Positions 34,526-47,130 of a stretch of DNA of 64,000 bases are shown here, piece by piece (position 1 is the first letter of the stretch; each line of letters opens with the position of its first letter). The stretch covers positions 9,601,398-9,665,397 of the forward strand of contig NC_052618.1 of assembly GCF_016545825.1 (NCBI RefSeq). Direction: 5' to 3'. The notes beneath the pieces were generated by a model. That model made no database searches. It had not been told where the DNA came from and was given only the letters and a program-made list of their open reading frames with translations. Source of the stretch: Eucalyptus grandis. Taxonomy: Eukaryota > Streptophyta > Magnoliopsida > Myrtales > Myrtaceae. Made by a program: the position numbers and the translations under genes.

Positions 34526-34531
34526 CACGTG
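34526..34531 (+). promoter_or_regulatory. G-box in the CNL2 promoter region
   Basis: CACGTG (within GCCACGTGTTA), 352 bases before the CNL2 start codon. bZIP and bHLH factors bind this core in plant stress promoters. Its use here is inferred from position only. Confidence 0.35.
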
Positions 34532-34769
34532 TTACCGGCTATTCGCTGTTGCTCCTTTTCTTATGCTTCACACATCAGCTTCACCTCGTCCCCCAGCCCT
34601 GTTCTCTTTGTTAGCGTCTGATTTCCGAAAGATGATATTCTCTGTTTGATTCTCTGTTCCCAATTCGATTTTCGCCCCCACCGAGCTGTCGCCTCCCAAC
34701 TCCATTTCTTGAAGGTAATTCAATATTCTTCTTCTCTTTCTGTTCTCTTTCCTCTTCCTAAATCATTTG

Positions 34770-34882
34770 CTTTGCGGGTTCCTGCAGTCCCGCCTTCCTC
34801 AGCATATTACAATTTTTTAACTTTCTTCCTCCACAGAGGAAGGAAAGAAAACCAGAAAAGTAGAAGTCGAAAAGGGGGGAAA
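34770..34882 (+). promoter_or_regulatory. CNL leader sequence conserved among paralogues
   Basis: The last 110 or so bases before the ATG ('gccttcctcagcatat', then 'gaggaaggaaa' and 'aaaatggcgg') match 58,415-58,526 before CNL3 and 2,270-2,383 before CNL1. The conservation supports the chosen starts and probably reflects common descent of the 5' leader rather than a defined regulatory element. Confidence 0.6.
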
Positions 34883-36069
34883 ATGGCGGATATTATTATA
34901 TCTGTAGCTTCCAAGGTGGCGGAGTACCTGGTGGCTCCAGTCGGTCGTCACTGCGGCTACGTGATATTCTCTAACAGCTATATTCACCAACTTAACGATG
35001 AAGTTGAGAAGCTGAATGATGCCAGGGTCGGGATCCAGCGTTCCATCGATGATGCTCAAAACAACATGAAGGAGATAAAACACGAAGTTGACAGATGGAA
35101 GAATAATGCAGAGACCATCGCCGACAAGGCGCGTCGCATGCTGGATGATGATAGAAGAGCCAACAGAACTCACTTCTGCGGGTGGCTTCCCAACCCAAAG
35201 GCGCGTTATTGTCACGGCAGGGACGCAAGGAAGACAGTCCAGGCCATCCAAGCACTCATTCCTCAGGGTAAATTCGAGAGGGTCTACTACGAGAGTGCTC
35301 CGCCAGGGCATGTCGCTAGCTCTCCCGAGGTGAATTCCTCTACCAGTGATCGGGGTGACAATATCACCGATTCACGAGCTTCCTTCTTTGAGGGCATAAT
35401 GAATGCTCTGGATGATGAGAAGCTCAAAGTGATTGGGATCTACGGGCCCGGCGGCGTGGGGAAGACTACGCTCTTGGAGGAAGTCCAGAAGAAACTCAGG
35501 AAAAGAAGAGACTGTTCCACCTGATTGCCACAACGACTGTATCGCAGACTCAAGACTTGAAGAAAATCCAAGATGACGTTGCTTACGCCTTGAGTCTGGA
35601 TCTGAAGAACGAGCCAAGCGAAGTTGGAAGAAGAGATCTTCTGTTTCGGAAATTACAGAGCGATCCGACAAAGAAGGTTCTCATAATATTGGACGAACTG
35701 TGGGGGCCACTTGATTTGAAGGCGGTCGGAATTCCTGCGGGAGACCAGAGCAGGGGATGCAAGTTGCTGCTAGCATCAAGATTTAAAGATGTGTTGGAGC
35801 AAAAGATGCATGCGGATAAAACATTTCGTCTCGAAGGTTTAAACAACGAGGAAGCTTTCAGGCTATTTGAAAAGATAGTCGGCGACAAGCTCAAAGACGA
35901 GGAATTGAAAGCAATAGCAGCTCAAGTGGTCGAGAAGCTCCTAGGTTTGCCTCTTTTGATTATCTCCGTCGCAAGCACTTTGAAATATGGCCCTGTGTCT
36001 CCATGGAAAGACGCATTGATAAGAATAGATGACTCAAATATAGAAACCATAGTAAAGCTGAGTTATGAC

Positions 36070-38017
36070 TGTTGACGCCTAAAAATTAGGCTTTATTTTA
36101 TTATTATTTTGTTTTATTTAATTTTCGAATAATAAACCAAAAAAACAAAAAAAGAAAAGCGAAAGCAAAAAAAAAGCAGCCCCCTCTCCCCGCGTGGGCC
36201 TTGGCCCATCGTCACCTCAAGCCCGGCTCCCTCCGCGTCGTCTTCTTCCTCGCGCCACTGAGGAGCACGCGCGGGCAGGCGCGACGCCGGAGAAGCGTGA
36301 GCGGACGGCGATCGCGTGCGGAGCAGAGGAGCAGTTGGCGTCGACGGGATGTGACTGGAGGAGGCGATGATGGCGGATGGGACGGCGGTCCAACCGGCGG
36401 GTCGAAGCCTCGCCGACCGGCCGCTCCCGCGCCTATAAATAGGCCCTCCATCCTCGACGAAGGGGGACGGCAGGGAGGACATGACCGACGGTAAAGCTTC
36501 GACAGCTTCCCCTGAGAGACTTTAGGGGAGGCCCGAAGACGAGCCGCCGGAGATCTTGAGTCTCGCCGGAGGGGGGAGTAGAGAGCGGGCACCGAGATCA
36601 CGGAGGGAGAGAGGGAGCCAGATCGAGTCGCAGCCCTTGGACACCCCACTGAGAGACTTCAGGGGGGCCGAGGGCTCGCGGCCTCAGATCTGAGCCCCGC
36701 CGGAAGGAGTAGAGAGAGAGAGAGAGAGACGCCGGAGAAGAAGAAATCCGCCGGAGGAGGTCGCACTGTCATCCCCCACCCTCGTCGAGCCATCACCGCG
36801 AACAGGTAATGTGCTGCCTCCGTCGCCGTCGCCACCTCCGTCACCGTCTAGTCCTGGTCGCTGCCGTAGCCGTCGTCGCCGTAGCAGCCGTAACCGCCGC
36901 CGCTACCGTTGCCGCCGTAAGCCTCCCATTTTCCCCTTCGGCGCCGTGGATTCGCAAACCCTAGGGTTTGCGATTTCCGGGTCTGCGAGCCGGGTCATGC
37001 GCCGGATCCGGGTCGGGTAGGGTTCCGGAGGAACCGGGTTGTGGAGCAGGAAAGTGGGGCGGGTAGTCGGGCCGGGCCGGGCGTCCCCAAACGCCCGGCC
37101 ACGGCGTCGTTTTTTAAAAAAAAAAAAGATAAAAGATAAAAAATCCGAGTCGGGCCCGCGTTGCGGGCCCGTCCTCATTCGGATCGCTGGCCCGGTCGGA
37201 CCCAAACCCGCGGATCTGACCTGGGGTCCTTTTTTATATTATTTTAATATAAAATAATATTAAATACATAAATTAATATTTTATTTCAAAAATAAAAAAT
37301 CAAAAATGTTTTATTTTCAAAAATTATTTAAGAAATGTTTTAATTTCCAGAAAAATCGAAAAATATTTTAAAATGTTGAAAAATGTTTTATTTTCTAAAA
37401 AAATCAAAAAAAATCAAAAATAACTTATTTTCCAAAAATATTAAAAATATTTAAAAATATTTTATTTTCCGAAAAATCAAAAAAAAAAATAAAAAGTTTC
37501 ATATTTTCCAAAAATGCCAAAAATCCAAAAAAGCCAAAAATTCGTGAAATGGCCAAAAAATTCAGAAAAAGCCAAAAGACTTGTATTTTTCCAAAAAATA
37601 CCAAAAGCCCCGAAAAATCCCTTTTGTGTCCCAAAAATTAGAAAATGACTCAAAAATATTTTTCCTCCCAAAATGCATGGAAAATCCCTCGAACATCCAA
37701 AAACCTTGGGGTTTAAACAAGATTAGGTACCGAAAGGGCATTAGTGATTAACTAGTGTAATCAAGTCCCCGATTCTAATTTCTTCATGAGGGGAGTGAGT
37801 ATTTCTCCCGATACTTCACTGGGTTTCTAATCAACCCACCCCAAATCGATTAGTGGCGACTCCAATTTAAAAATTAATTTACAAGTTAAAAACTCGAGAC
37901 CATTAAGTCGTGAATTGGTGGACTTGGGAGAGTCCTGGCTTAACCAAATTCACCGAGCCATTAGCCTCCTTTAGGCGCTCGTACCCGATTGCGGCGGAAA
38001 AAAAAGAGGTCGCGACA
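36070..38017. mobile_element. Solo LTR inserted in CNL2 exon 1
   Basis: The element starts TGTTGACGCC and ends GTCGCGACA, and is flanked by the 5-bp direct repeat ATGAC (36,065-36,069 and 38,018-38,022). Removing it and one ATGAC rejoins the codons for SYDHL seen in CNL1 and CNL3. Features of a large plant Ty3-gypsy LTR are present: a TATAAATA box (36,434-36,441) after a GC-rich upstream half, an A-rich homopurine stretch (37,255-37,660) and a 'gtggcgactcc' block near the 3' end. No internal region, primer site or gag is left, so it is a solo LTR formed by LTR-LTR recombination. Frames inside it are spurious. Confidence 0.93.
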
Positions 38018-39618
38018 ATGACCATCTGAAGAGTGAGGACGCCAAGTCCTTATTCTTGCTCTGTGGTCTTCTTGGTGGGACCATTCAAGTCGAACTTCTG
38101 CTGGGACTAGGCATGGGGTTGGGCTTGTTTGAGGGATTCAATAACACGGTAGAAGATTCAAGAAATAGATTGAATACTATGCTCGATAGCCTCCGTTCTG
38201 TTTGTTTGTTGCAAGATGATGGTGATGACATGGAGACTGTGATCATACATGATCTTTATAGTGAGGTGGTCGTCTCAGCTCCATTTAGAAGTCAGAATTC
38301 CTTAATGATGAACAACTATTGTGTTTCGTGGCCAAAAGAAAAGCTTGAGAAATGTTGGGCAATATGCCTTGTTAATGATTACGGTGATAGCCTTGCTGAA
38401 AAAATGCGGTGTCCGTTTCCCGACTTGAAGATATTCGTGTTGTCTCAGATAGGGTTGTTCGAGGCACCTATACACCGACATGATGTGAGAGATTGCTGTG
38501 GACTTGATTTCACAAGAATGAAGCAGCTCCAAGTCCTATATCTTCGCTTCATACATATCACCAATTTACGTTCCTCGATTGGCACCCTTAGGAACCTCCA
38601 CTCATTATACTTAGACTATTGCATTGTGGACGATGTGGCAATTCTTGGCGAGCTCAAAACATTGCAAATTCTTAGCTTGGCAGGATCTCAAATTTCTAAG
38701 CTGCCTAAAGAAATCGGGGAACTTAGGAATCTGAGATCGTTGAATCTATATGATTGTGACTCGCTTATGATAATCGAGCCTGGTGCCTTGAAAGGCTTAG
38801 TCCACTTGGAAGAGTTATATATGAGGGGAAGCTTTAGTCAATGGATAGTCGATGATGAAATACCAACGGAATCGTATAATGGTAGGCTTGCTGAGTTGAA
38901 GAGCTTGAGAAAGCTAGCCTCTTTGGAAATATCGATTCATGATCCCATCGTACTCTTAAAGGATGATGACCTGCCATTTGGGACCCTGATTAGATTTTGG
39001 ATCAACATAGGAAATACTTACGGAAGGGGATTTCGTGGTTTGAGAACCATGAAACTCCAATTGGAAGGATGCGATGGTATTCTCTCAAAAGAATGGGTTC
39101 AGAAAACTCTGCAGAAAACTCAACACTTGTATTTGGATGGATTGGGAGACTTCAAGGAGAATGCTCATGAGTTGTGCATTCAAGGATTTAAACAACTGAA
39201 GCATCTCGACATTCAGAACAGCCCCTCAATCAAGTACATCATCAGTTCATTAAATGACCTTCTCACTGCATTTACGGATTTAGAGTCTTTGTTCCTCAAA
39301 AATCTTATTAATCTAAAGAAGATATGCAATGGCCCTATCACACCAGATTGCTTCCACAAATTGAAAGTTGTGTGTATCGAAAAGTGCCACCAATTGAAAA
39401 ATTTGCAGTTCCTCTTATAGATGCAAAGACGTGTACATTTGGAAGAGATCAAAATATGTGAATGTGACTCATTACAAGCCATTATCACAGGTGATGCAGG
39501 AAAAGTAGAAGTTGATGTTGATGACATGATTGAGTTACCTAATGTACGACGTCTAGATTTGCGTAAGTTACCAAAAATGACGAGCTTTTGCACTAGAGCT
39601 GAGGATGCTCCAATTCAG
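38018..39618 (+). pseudogene. CNL2 exon 1 continuation (ARC2 end and LRR)
   Basis: After the solo LTR the frame resumes with HLKSEDAKSLFLLCGLLGG (RNBS-D) and runs through the IHD motif and LRRs to TAG at 39,418-39,420. Beyond the stop the same frame continues (MQRRVHLEEIK) to the exon end CAG|GTAACT at 39,618. The nonsense codon is the only lesion in this segment. The 1.2-kb intron that follows (39,619-40,818) is longer than its CNL1 counterpart owing to extra AT-rich sequence at about 40,190-40,670. Confidence 0.88.
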
Positions 39619-40818
39619 GTAACTTTTGCATTTTCTGGGTATAAATTTCTTTAATTCTTAATCTTGCAAACAATACCTAGATTATACTATTATAGGGGGA
39701 TTTAGGATAAGATGATATTGGTGTTCACCGAGCCTCATTGAATATTGCATTATTTTGATTATTTGTACATCTTGAAACACATAAAAAATCCTTTCAAAGA
39801 AAACACAGACCATACATTTTTATTTACATTCAACTGTAGCTAGGGGAAGCCTTTTCCTATGATTTTTTTTTTTCAATTTGTTTCAGTGTTAGATAATTGC
39901 ACTAATTATTTGGGCTTTAGCATGGGTTTATACTATGACTAATTGATTACTTATTTAACATTTTTAATGAGAAGAAAAAACATTATACATAATGAATCTT
40001 AAACGAATGCACGAAATTCAACAATTTCAAAATGAAGAAAGTGAGAGAATAAATAAATAGAAGGCGAACTAGTAGCCACATAACAAAGAAAGTCCACATA
40101 ATTCATGTTTCACCTACACGCAAGTTAGCAATTGATTCTAACACGTCATGCCAATCTCACCATGTCAACGTCGTCCTGCTTCTGTCATCCCTTCGTCTCA
40201 ATTAAGTTTTTGACATTCTTAAGAGACATCAAACTCATTCATATATTTAAGTTTCTTTTGTTTCGCTGAAAATTCATTGTTGCTGAAAAATGTCTTCCTG
40301 GCGATTCATTTTTCTTGTTTTCTTGTATTTGGTTCTGCTGAAAACACAATTTGAGAGAAACTAACCCAAATAGATCATATTTACCTGTTCATAATGAAAA
40401 GCAATAAGTTAACAAATAATTTATTAAAAATTTAACTCCGACATGAATTTGTCTTTAATTTTGAAGGTCAAAATAGAAAAACGAAAGAAAAGATAACAAT
40501 TACGATGACAGTTGTTTTGAAGATCAGTAGATGATTTCAAAAGAAAAGAGAAAAGAAATTATGGCCATAGCTTTGAAGATCAGCCAAATCAAAGATAACA
40601 ACTATGATGGCACGCGGGAGCAACATGATAGTGGTGAGGATATCCTCTTGAAAATGATTTTGCTTTTTACGGAAGAGAAATTCATTTTCTTGAATTTTAG
40701 CCTGAGAGTTTCAGTCATTTTCTAGTATCCAAATACAAGAAAATTCTAAAAGCATTTTTCTAAAAATAGATTTACTTGCAACTTACCTTTAATGAGTTTG
40801 ATTGTGGTGCTTTGTTAG

Positions 40819-43121
40819 GTTTCATTGCCTCGCTTGGAATCCCTAGTGATGGTTGGACTCCTTGGCCTAGAAAAGATACTCCACAGTGAACCCTCAATAA
40901 AATTCAGTTGTTTGAAATCACTAAAGATAAAAGAATCTAAATCCACATTGAGTATTCCGAAAGATTGGATACTAAAGCTACCAAATTTGGAGTCAATGGA
41001 AATTGCGAGCTCTCTATTAGCAGAATTAGTTTTCGACCTGGAGGAGCTAAAAGTCACTGGAGAAGTCGAGATTCTCTCTCGACTAAGTACATTGGCATTA
41101 TCTAAGTTGCCAAACTTGTGGCGCATGTTGAAACAAGATGTACAATTACAAGGAATATCGATATTTCGAAACTTGAAGGAGCTCTATGTCTGTGAAACGG
41201 GGCTGTCATTTCTCTTTTCAATGTCTGTGGCTAAATGTCTTAGAGAAATTGAAGACATTAAAGTGGAGGATTGTCCAAATATGAAGACGGTGATTGTGGA
41301 TGAAGAAGGAACGGATGATATTATAAAGCTACCACTATTGAAGCGACTATCTATAATGCGCTGTCCCACAGAGAAATTCTTCTCATATCCTCATGGAAAG
41401 AAAGAGTCAGTAACCACTACTTCAGATTCGCTAGATGCTTATTTCGATTACTTCTTTGATCAAAAGGTACAAATCCCTTCTCTTTAGATTATACCCATAA
41501 TAGCCATAGGCACATGCTTGCAAGTCAAGTAATCAAATCTCTTTGAAGATCTTTATTTGGTTTTATTAATTAAAATGCGTTCATAATTTATAACTATATT
41601 TGTTAGATAGATGCCACTAATGGAAAATTCATTCTTCCACCACATTAGATAGATTGTTGGGAATAGGCCAATTTCACAAATTTTTCATAGCTACAATTTG
41701 ACGCATAGCTCTTGTGAGCAGGTTAGTTTGCCAAGCTTGGAGGAGTTAAAGCTTAAGTCAGAAGGATCCTTCAAAGGAATATGGCATAGTGAACTTATGG
41801 AAAATTCCTTCTGCAAGTTAGCCACCCTCTCTATTGGATATTGCTCTAAGCTACACAATGTCTTCCCTTCCACAATCATAGGGAGATTGCACAACCTAAC
41901 AATTGTTGAGATTGAAAATTGTCCCTCTCTAGAATCATTGTTTGATTGTGGGTCCACAAAAGCAAATACTACGCAAACAACTATATTGCTCCCCAAATCA
42001 GAAGTAAAGATGGTGAGGGAAGCAGGAAAGTTGAAATGTACGGTGAAGAGTGACTCCCAAATGATTTTGGGTTTTCCTAGTCTAAAAAAAGTCCGTGTTT
42101 GCAGTTGCTGCAACCTAAGATATCTCTTCCCCACTTGTATGGCCACAACTCTAGTGAAACTTGAGAGCCTATGGATTATCAATTGCGCACAGATGAAGGA
42201 AGTGGTTCCTAAGGGGATAGCTAAAGGGGATGATGAATCATCACAACCATTGTTCAATGAGATGGTTTGCTCTATCCCTTACTATGTTCATCTATATTCT
42301 TGCATTTCATATTAGAATGAACAATCTAATAATTTGTGCTATTTATCCTCCTTTCTCACATTAAACTCGTGTAGGCTAGATTCCCCAGTATAAGAAAACT
42401 ACAAATTGAAGGTGCTCGGTGCAAAGAGCTATGGAACAATCAAATTCCTTATGATTCCTTTTGCAAACTAGAATTTCTTCGATTGGAGCACTGTGACAAT
42501 CTCCTATGTGTTGCCCCATCTCACATGTGGAAGAGATTGCAGCTTTGTCTCGACTTCCTAGAAGTGAGATCATGCCGTTTGGTTGAGATCATATACAAAA
42601 GTGATGGGACAAATACAAAGAGTGGCAAATTGAGGAGGTTGATTTTGCATGATCTCGAAAACTTGAGGCATATTTGGCAGTCCGATGGTCTCCCAAATAT
42701 CCCGTTCCCAAACTTGAGACAAATTAAGGCCATGAGGTGCTCCCGTTTGGAAATTCTTTTCACAACCTTCACGGCGAAATTTCTCGGGCAAATCGAAGAG
42801 CTAGTAGTAGAGTCATGTGAAGATATAAAACTAATTGCTGGCCATGAAGAATGTGAAGAAGCAACCGGTACGACAATCACCTTCTCTGAGTTAACTGCTC
42901 TTAGACTTTTCGAGTTGCCGAAAATCAGGGGCATCTTAGCTGAGAAATACTCTGTGGAATTCCCATCCTTGCAAGTCTTGTGTATAGTAAGCTGTGGAAT
43001 GGCGCCGGACCAAGGCCTTGACGACTGGAAACGCTACCAAAGGTTCAATAGTTATAAACTCGAAGAAGTATTGAAATATAGGTTTGATGACTTCTCGTTT
43101 GGGACTTCTGCAGTTCAATAG
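40819..43121 (+). pseudogene. CNL2 LRR exons 2-4
   Basis: Exon 2 (40,819-41,466, 216 codons, ending CAAAAG|GTACAA), exon 3 (41,722-42,264, 181 codons, ending GAGATG|GTTTGC) and exon 4 (42,375-43,121) are all phase 0 and open. They carry C-terminal LRRs of the type ending in short Cys-containing motifs (CPNMKTV, CPSLESLF, CDNLLCV). They are the best intact reference in this window for judging the damage in CNL1 and the changes in CNL3. Confidence 0.88.
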
Positions 43122-43182
43122 TTATAAACTCGAAGAAGTATTGAAATATAGGTTTGATGACTTCTCGTTTGGGACTTCTGCA
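43043..43182 (+). repeat. Perfect 70-bp tandem duplication at the CNL2 3' end
   Basis: The unit starting 'gttcaatagttataaactcg' and ending 'gggacttctgca' occurs at 43,043-43,112 and again at 43,113-43,182 with no visible difference. Seventy is not a multiple of three, so the second copy is read in a new frame and gives a TAG at once (43,119-43,121). Without it the frame would run about 18 codons past the unit. Confidence 0.95.
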
Positions 43183-43239
43183 GTAGAAAATGGTGTTTGG
43201 CAATATAGAATAACGCGTCCGGTAATATGATATCATGTT

Positions 43240-44349
43240 TCTGGGTTATCTTGTACAGTTCCCGCAAAGTCTCTTGACTATTTCCTCCAATAATCATTGC
43301 TCTGGTTTATCTCCTGTCCCTTGGATCTAAGGCCGTGCTGAGCGAGGTCACTTGTTTATTCTGACTGAGAATGTAGAGTTGCTATCAACGCACGATTCTA
43401 ATGAAATGACTGTCCATCTAGACATTGTCTCTTAATTGACAAGCATGTAAGAGTTACTAATGAGTCCTAGTCACTTCCTCTAAATTTCTGAAGAGTCTTT
43501 CATGGACACTAACGAATGCATTGCATCCATTTTGTATCGAAATGGTGGTTCTGCATTAATAGGCAAACGAAATATTCAAATAATTTTTCATCAAAAATAA
43601 CTACCAAGAACGAAATAATTCTGTTTTTATTCGAATTTAAAAATGTAAATATTTTCTCATTCTCACTAACTATTTACTACTTGATAGTTGGATATTTTGA
43701 GATGTGATGTTCATGATTAGTATTTTAGAAAGTTACTCTTGAAATTTTCTCGTTCATAAGGTCAATTTTACTTGTTATTAACAAGAAATTTTGCTCCTAA
43801 ACTCATCAATAGCAAAGGCATTTAGTAAGCAAAAAGCATTCCTAATGTAATAAATTACCAAGAGATTCTCTACCTATACTTTTACTCTTCTCTGCTCTTC
43901 AAATTTTATCTGGAAAAGACAAAAGCCGTTTTATTAAATATGAATGCCGTTTCAATGTGCAAAAATCAATTTTACTGTTTTATATATACCGGATTTCAGG
44001 CTCAATCAAGAATTTCACAAAATAGATCAACTCCATACACACGAGTTTACCAACTTAAGTACACTTTTAATAATTTTGTCTGATGAGAAAGATCAAAACA
44101 GGTTTCTTCTCTCTCGATCGAATTCACTGGCTAACAAGGCCTCATCACGTGGCCCTCGACAGAATTCACTCGCTCTCTTCCTTTCTCTCTCTACATCTAA
44201 CGATCTGAGTCGATTCCCTTTCGAGATCAGGCTCGGCGCGCTCTGCAGAGTGGGGCCAGAGCATAAACAGAGCCACCTTCGCACACGCAAAAGGAGCTCC
44301 ACAAATTCTCTCTAGCCCTGGTTGAAGGGACTCGGGTGATTCCTGAGCA
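43240..44349. other. AT-rich spacer after CNL2
   Basis: I see no gene. Frames up to 123 codons exist (43,944-44,315) but have no recognisable domain and overlap the start of the A/B/C repeat family. Confidence 0.5.
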
Positions 44350-45791
44350 TTCATAGTCACTCTCTCTTGGAGATTTCTTTCGAATCCTTGCCTCTCGCTT
44401 CGTTGCTGATCGTCGCCGCTTCCCGATCGCCAACAGCTCGGTCTGTAATGCCGAAGCTCTCAAACTTTGTTCACGACTGCCTGCTTCGACGATTCCAATC
44501 CTGGATGTTGCTTCTGTTATCTCCTTACTCGTATCCGATGTCAATCGCTATAGCTAATCATTCTTCTTTCAACTAAACCACATTTGCTCTATTTTCCGTT
44601 GCTTTTTATACGAAGCAGAGGCTGAGTGCTATTGTTACCGTCTGTGCGAAAACGGCTTCGATTGAGGCTGTATTGATGATTGAACTTGCCGACTGCCTTT
44701 GTGATGATTTGGATGCGAATCACCTGTTTGATGAAATTCCCGAACTTAATCAGTTTGTATTTTGATTCAAGTCTTAACTGAGAATTTCCTTCATTACTAG
44801 ATTATTGATCGATTCTGGTCATATAAGCGCGTTTGAGGTCTGTTTCTCCATTAAAAATCATAGGTATTCAACTTTGAACTTGCTTTGGATGTGCTACAAC
44901 CTGTTGATGCATGCTGATTTGTAATTATTGCAGCCCTGAGCTGATGTCATTTGGTCCTTGATATTGATGTTATTCCACTCAAGTAAGCATGGGTAGTGAA
45001 TTTCATGTTCCATTGAAAGGAATTTATGTCATGAATGAATTAAATTCTACAGGAAATCGATCCTTGTATGCTGACTGTGTCTTAAAATCCCTGATTTAGT
45101 GTGCATTTGATTCCAATTTGAGGCTAGTTTGGTTGTTGGATCGTATAAGCTCATGCTAGGAAAGCATTATGGTGAATCTCATGCCAATTTGCGAGAATTG
45201 GGGTCATCACCAAATTTGAATATGTTGGAATCAAAGTATTGCATGCTGACCGTGATTGCTTTGTGTAAATTCGGTATTAATTTGCCCCTGGATTGATGCC
45301 ATTTTGATCAAGTAGACTTATATGTACTTGTAGGAAGATATGTCTTCATTTTCATGTTGATTAATCATCAAAGGATCACAATTTGCTGCATCATATGCTC
45401 TGTTACAATTATGAATGTCTGCTGGAAGTAGTGGAATAAGCATAATTAGATGGATAAGAGATATGGTGTGTGCAAGTTCCATGTCAATTTCACATGTTTG
45501 GAGGGCAATTGCATGATTAAATTGATGTCTGTATGCTTGATATTGCCATGAGAGTCTTGGTCTGATTATTGAATTAGAGAATTTTGATGTTAATTGAACT
45601 TTAATTCCATGATTCTTGCGATTTCAAAGCTCAGGGCATCTATTTTTTGTAATATTAAATAATTTGAAGAATACTGACTTCGTTTAAAGGTGATATGGTA
45701 GACTAGCCAGATTTGAGGAAATCTCTCAACAAAACTGGTCACCGAGGCCCCATCAAATATTGCGTGGAGGACACTTGCCAACAGAATTTCA

Positions 45792-45847
<56 letters not shown>

Positions 45848-45963
45848 CTTCGACACTCACCATTTAAGGCTTATTTATAAGAGCTATTGCTTAAACCTGA
45901 TTGATCCTTCAAGTGTGTGCGCTTGTGCCAATGTACTGTGCACAACACCAATTGCAACCTATT
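44350..45963 (+). repeat. Non-coding repeat copy B, 3' of CNL2
   Basis: Full-length partner of copy A (8140-9665), with the same landmark order and the same right end ('cacaacaccaattgca'). It contains a long perfect (CT)n run at 45,797-45,845. No frame is conserved with copy A. Confidence 0.75.
45797..45845. repeat. (CT)n microsatellite
   Basis: A CT run of about 49 bases within repeat copy B, and so a likely length-polymorphic site. Confidence 0.95.
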
Positions 45964-46249
45964 GGCGCTACCGGAAATATCTTTCGGGGAAGCTAGAACT
46001 CACATTTGGTTGTGAATTCCAATGTGGCAGATGAAGGCATATACTCTCTGTCCTTTCCTTCCTTGAAGTTCGCCACCGCTTTCTGTAATGATGTTTCAAA
46101 GATATGTTTCTCATTTCATTGGAATGCTCATGATAGACTGATGGTCATCTGCGTCAACAGCACTAAAGGAGCACAACAGAAGATTATCGGACAGAAGATT
46201 ATCGTTGGTGGGGGGAGGGAAGCTTGGCCACCAGCAATAATTTAATCAC

Positions 46250-47130
46250 CTATCCGATTGCCAACAGTTCCGAGGACTGAAATGCCACAGTACTCAAACT
46301 TTGGTCATAATTGCCTGCTTTGTCGATTCCATTCCTTGACGTTGCTTTCATTATCTCCTTACTCATATCCAAGGTCAATCGCTATAGCTAATCATTCTTC
46401 GTTCAACCAAACTGCATATGCTCTGTTTTCCATTGCTTTATGTATGAGGCAGAGGTTGGGCCTTGTTGCTACCGTCTATGTGAAAATGGACTGTGATTGA
46501 GGCTGTATTAATGATTTGAATGTGCTGCATTTCCTTTGCAATGATTTGGATGTGAATCGTTGCTTTACTTTTGCATCTAAGCTCCCTAGCCAAAATGTAT
46601 ACCACATGTTTGATGAAATTCCTGAACTAAATAAATGTGTAATTCCAGGTCTTGATTGAGAATTTCATTCATTACTAGGGATTTCATCAATTTTGGTCTT
46701 ATCAGCCTAGTTGTGTTCTGTTTCTTCATTGAAAATTATAGGCATTCCATTTTGAACTTGCTTTGGATTTGCTGGAACCTTGTCAATACATGCAGATTCG
46801 CAGCTATTGCGGCCCTGGGCTAAAGTCCATTGATCCTTCATTTGATGCTATTCCACTCAAGTAAGCATGTGCAGTGACATAAGATTGTGTTATGGTAAAT
46901 TTCACGTTCGCTTGGAAAAGATATTATGTCATGAATGAATTAAATTATACTTGAAATCAATCCTTGGATGTTGACCATGTCTTGATATCCCATGATTGGG
47001 TGTGAGTTTGATTCCAACTTGAGGCTAGTTTGGTTATGGGATCGTATATATTCATGCTAGGAAAGTAATATGGTGAATCTCATGCCAACTTGAGGCTAGT
47101 TTGGTCATGGATTGATGCCATTTTGATCAA
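46250..47130 (+). repeat. Non-coding repeat copy C
   Basis: Third copy, directly downstream of B. It shares the 'ccttgacgttgctttcatta' region, 'gctatagctaatcattctt', 'gtcatgaatgaatt' and 'gaggctagtttggttatggg'. The last block appears twice in copy C (about 47,020 and 47,090), a small internal duplication. 47,131-47,340 still shows scattered similarity; 47,341-48,149 holds nothing recognisable. Confidence 0.65.

Larger units (their letters stand above)
34883..43121 (+). pseudogene. CNL2: CC-NB-ARC-LRR pseudogene
   Basis: Paralogue of CNL1 and CNL3 with the same layout: MADIIISVASKVAEYL start, P-loop GPGGVGKTT (35,444-35,470), kinase-2 read as LDELW instead of LDDLW (about 35,690), GLPL-type LLGLPLL (about 35,940-35,960), IHDLYSEVV (about 38,247-38,275) and LRR exons 40,819-41,466, 41,722-42,264 and 42,375-43,121. 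Lesions in order: a one-base loss at about 35,497-35,513 that ends the first frame at TGA 35,522-35,524, a 1,948-bp solo LTR in exon 1 (36,070-38,017), an in-frame TAG at 39,418-39,420 where CNL3 has CAA, and a 70-bp tandem duplication at the 3' end. The later LRR exons are open and in phase. Loss of function is near certain. Confidence 0.92.

Noticed and set aside
36114..37257. Overlapping frames up to 145 codons, Arg/Pro/Ser-rich
   Set aside because: They lie in the GC-rich half of the solo LTR in CNL2; no domain and no conservation.
34883..43121. Integrated decoy domain in a CNL
   Set aside because: The extra sequence in CNL2 is a solo LTR with a target-site duplication and no open frame joined to the NB-ARC; CNL1 and CNL3 show only LRR after the NB-ARC.
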